Below, piece after piece: positions 7,782 through 8,097 of a DNA stretch of 8,097 bases. Source of the stretch: Gemmatimonadota bacterium (GTDB lineage: Bacteria; Gemmatimonadota; Gemmatimonadetes; Longimicrobiales; Gaopeijiaceae). The stretch's first letter is position 1, and each line of letters opens with the position of its first letter. The notes under the pieces were generated by a model that ran no database searches, was not told where the DNA came from, and saw nothing but the letters and a program-made list of their open reading frames with translations. The stretch spans positions 1 to 8,097 of the forward strand of contig JAUQOX010000126.1 of the NCBI GenBank assembly GCA_030550695.1, given 5' to 3'. The position numbers and the translations under genes are program-made.

Positions 7782-8097
7782 TCAATATCTCCAGCTCACA
7801 AGATCCGCTCCGGCCGGCGCCCTCCGCCGGACGTCGTTCGCCCACTTGGTCACGAACATCTGGATGTAGCGGAGTCGTGAGATGGCATTGGGGAGGCTGT
7901 GGTCACCGTTCCAACAATGCTCGAAGCGGTCTCCGTAGTCGATCTCCCCATCGTAGTAGGGATCGTTGGTCCCTTCCAGGAACTCCTCCATGAGGTAGAC
8001 GGCGTTGTTCAGATAGTAGTTGTCCATGTCCCCCACGTAGATGTGTAGCTTACCCACAAGCTTAGGACCCAGTACGGACCAATCGCGCTCGAGGATG
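7782..8097 (-). CDS. Esterase-like alpha/beta hydrolase, C-terminal part (cut by right edge)
   Basis: The frame stays open to the window edge; the last 104 residues and a TGA at 7784-7782 are visible. The sequence begins ILERDWSVLGPKLVGKLHIY, continues with GDMDNYYLNNAVYLMEEFLE, then DRFEHCWNGDHS and ends ADLVSWRY. I recognise this as the C-terminal part of putative esterases of the alpha/beta-hydrolase fold. KLHIYVGDMD fits the strand that precedes the catalytic acid (D25 in visible numbering is a candidate), and H60 in FEHCWNGD is a candidate catalytic histidine. The nucleophile serine and any signal peptide lie outside the window. A GTG at 8057 could start a 91-residue protein, but the frame continues upstream with equally family-like sequence, so it is a partial gene. 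Its stop is 2 nt before the next ATG, which implies one transcript and possible translational coupling. The family call is moderate, substrate unknown. Confidence 0.65.
   Translation of the reverse strand, partial: ILERDWSVLGPKLVGKLHIYVGDMDNYYLNNAVYLMEEFLEGTNDPYYDGEIDYGDRFEHCWNGDHSLPNAISRLRYIQMFVTKWANDVRRRAPAGADLVSWRY
7789..7792 (-). promoter_or_regulatory. Ribosome binding site of the beta-barrel gene inside the esterase 3' end
   Basis: GGAG on the minus strand (7792 down to 7789) lies 9 nt before ATG 7779. It is contained in the last Trp-Arg codons of the upstream gene, so ribosomes finishing that gene pass over it. This arrangement supports translational coupling of the pair. Confidence 0.45.

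Noticed and set aside
7780..7845. GTG 7845 as the start of the beta-barrel gene, overlapping the esterase
   Set aside because: The 22 added residues are charged and would bury the signal peptide. ATG 7779 has a ribosome site and opens the signal peptide directly.

Overview
The window is GC-rich bacterial DNA, densely coded, with strong purine-rich Shine-Dalgarno sites and frequent GTG starts. A predicted outer-membrane beta-barrel and two exported or probably exported hydrolases point to a Gram-negative (diderm) organism. The soluble PAS/GAF hybrid kinases with C-terminal receivers, together with a secreted AbgB-type amidohydrolase, resemble gene content seen in Acidobacteriota, Gemmatimonadota or deltaproteobacterial lineages. 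That placement is inference; there is no rRNA or other taxonomic marker here. I see no tRNA, rRNA, CRISPR array, insertion sequence or attachment site.

Layout from left to right. (1) Positions 1-182 (+) hold the last 59 codons of a TrpB2-type tryptophan synthase beta chain. (2) Positions 183-276 are a convergent gap with a strong 13-bp hairpin at 204-235. (3) Positions 277-5168 (-) hold two tandem, paralogous, soluble hybrid histidine kinases in one apparent operon. The upstream gene (3168-5168) is PAS-PAS-HisKA-HATPase-REC. The downstream gene (277-3138) is degenerate REC-PAS-GAF-PAS-HisKA-HATPase-REC. (4) Positions 5169-5432 are a divergent intergenic region with a sigma70-like promoter candidate for the rightward gene and a small palindrome. 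(5) Positions 5433-6968 (+) encode an exported M20-family amidohydrolase resembling AbgB. (6) Positions 7018-8097 (-) hold a tightly coupled pair: the C-terminus of an esterase-like alpha/beta hydrolase, running off the right edge, followed 2 nt later by a small exported protein that looks like an eight-stranded outer-membrane beta-barrel.

How they may work together. The two kinases share nearly the same catalytic core and terminal receiver but carry different sensor modules, so they may feed one phosphorelay from different cytoplasmic signals. No HPt protein or DNA-binding response regulator lies in the window. The amidohydrolase and the esterase/barrel pair look like cell-envelope or extracellular hydrolysis functions. 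Nothing in the sequence links them directly to the kinases beyond adjacency and a shared divergent control region. I found no clearly new biological system. The most notable points are the degenerate N-terminal receiver of the second kinase, the tandem kinase duplication, and the esterase/barrel pair.
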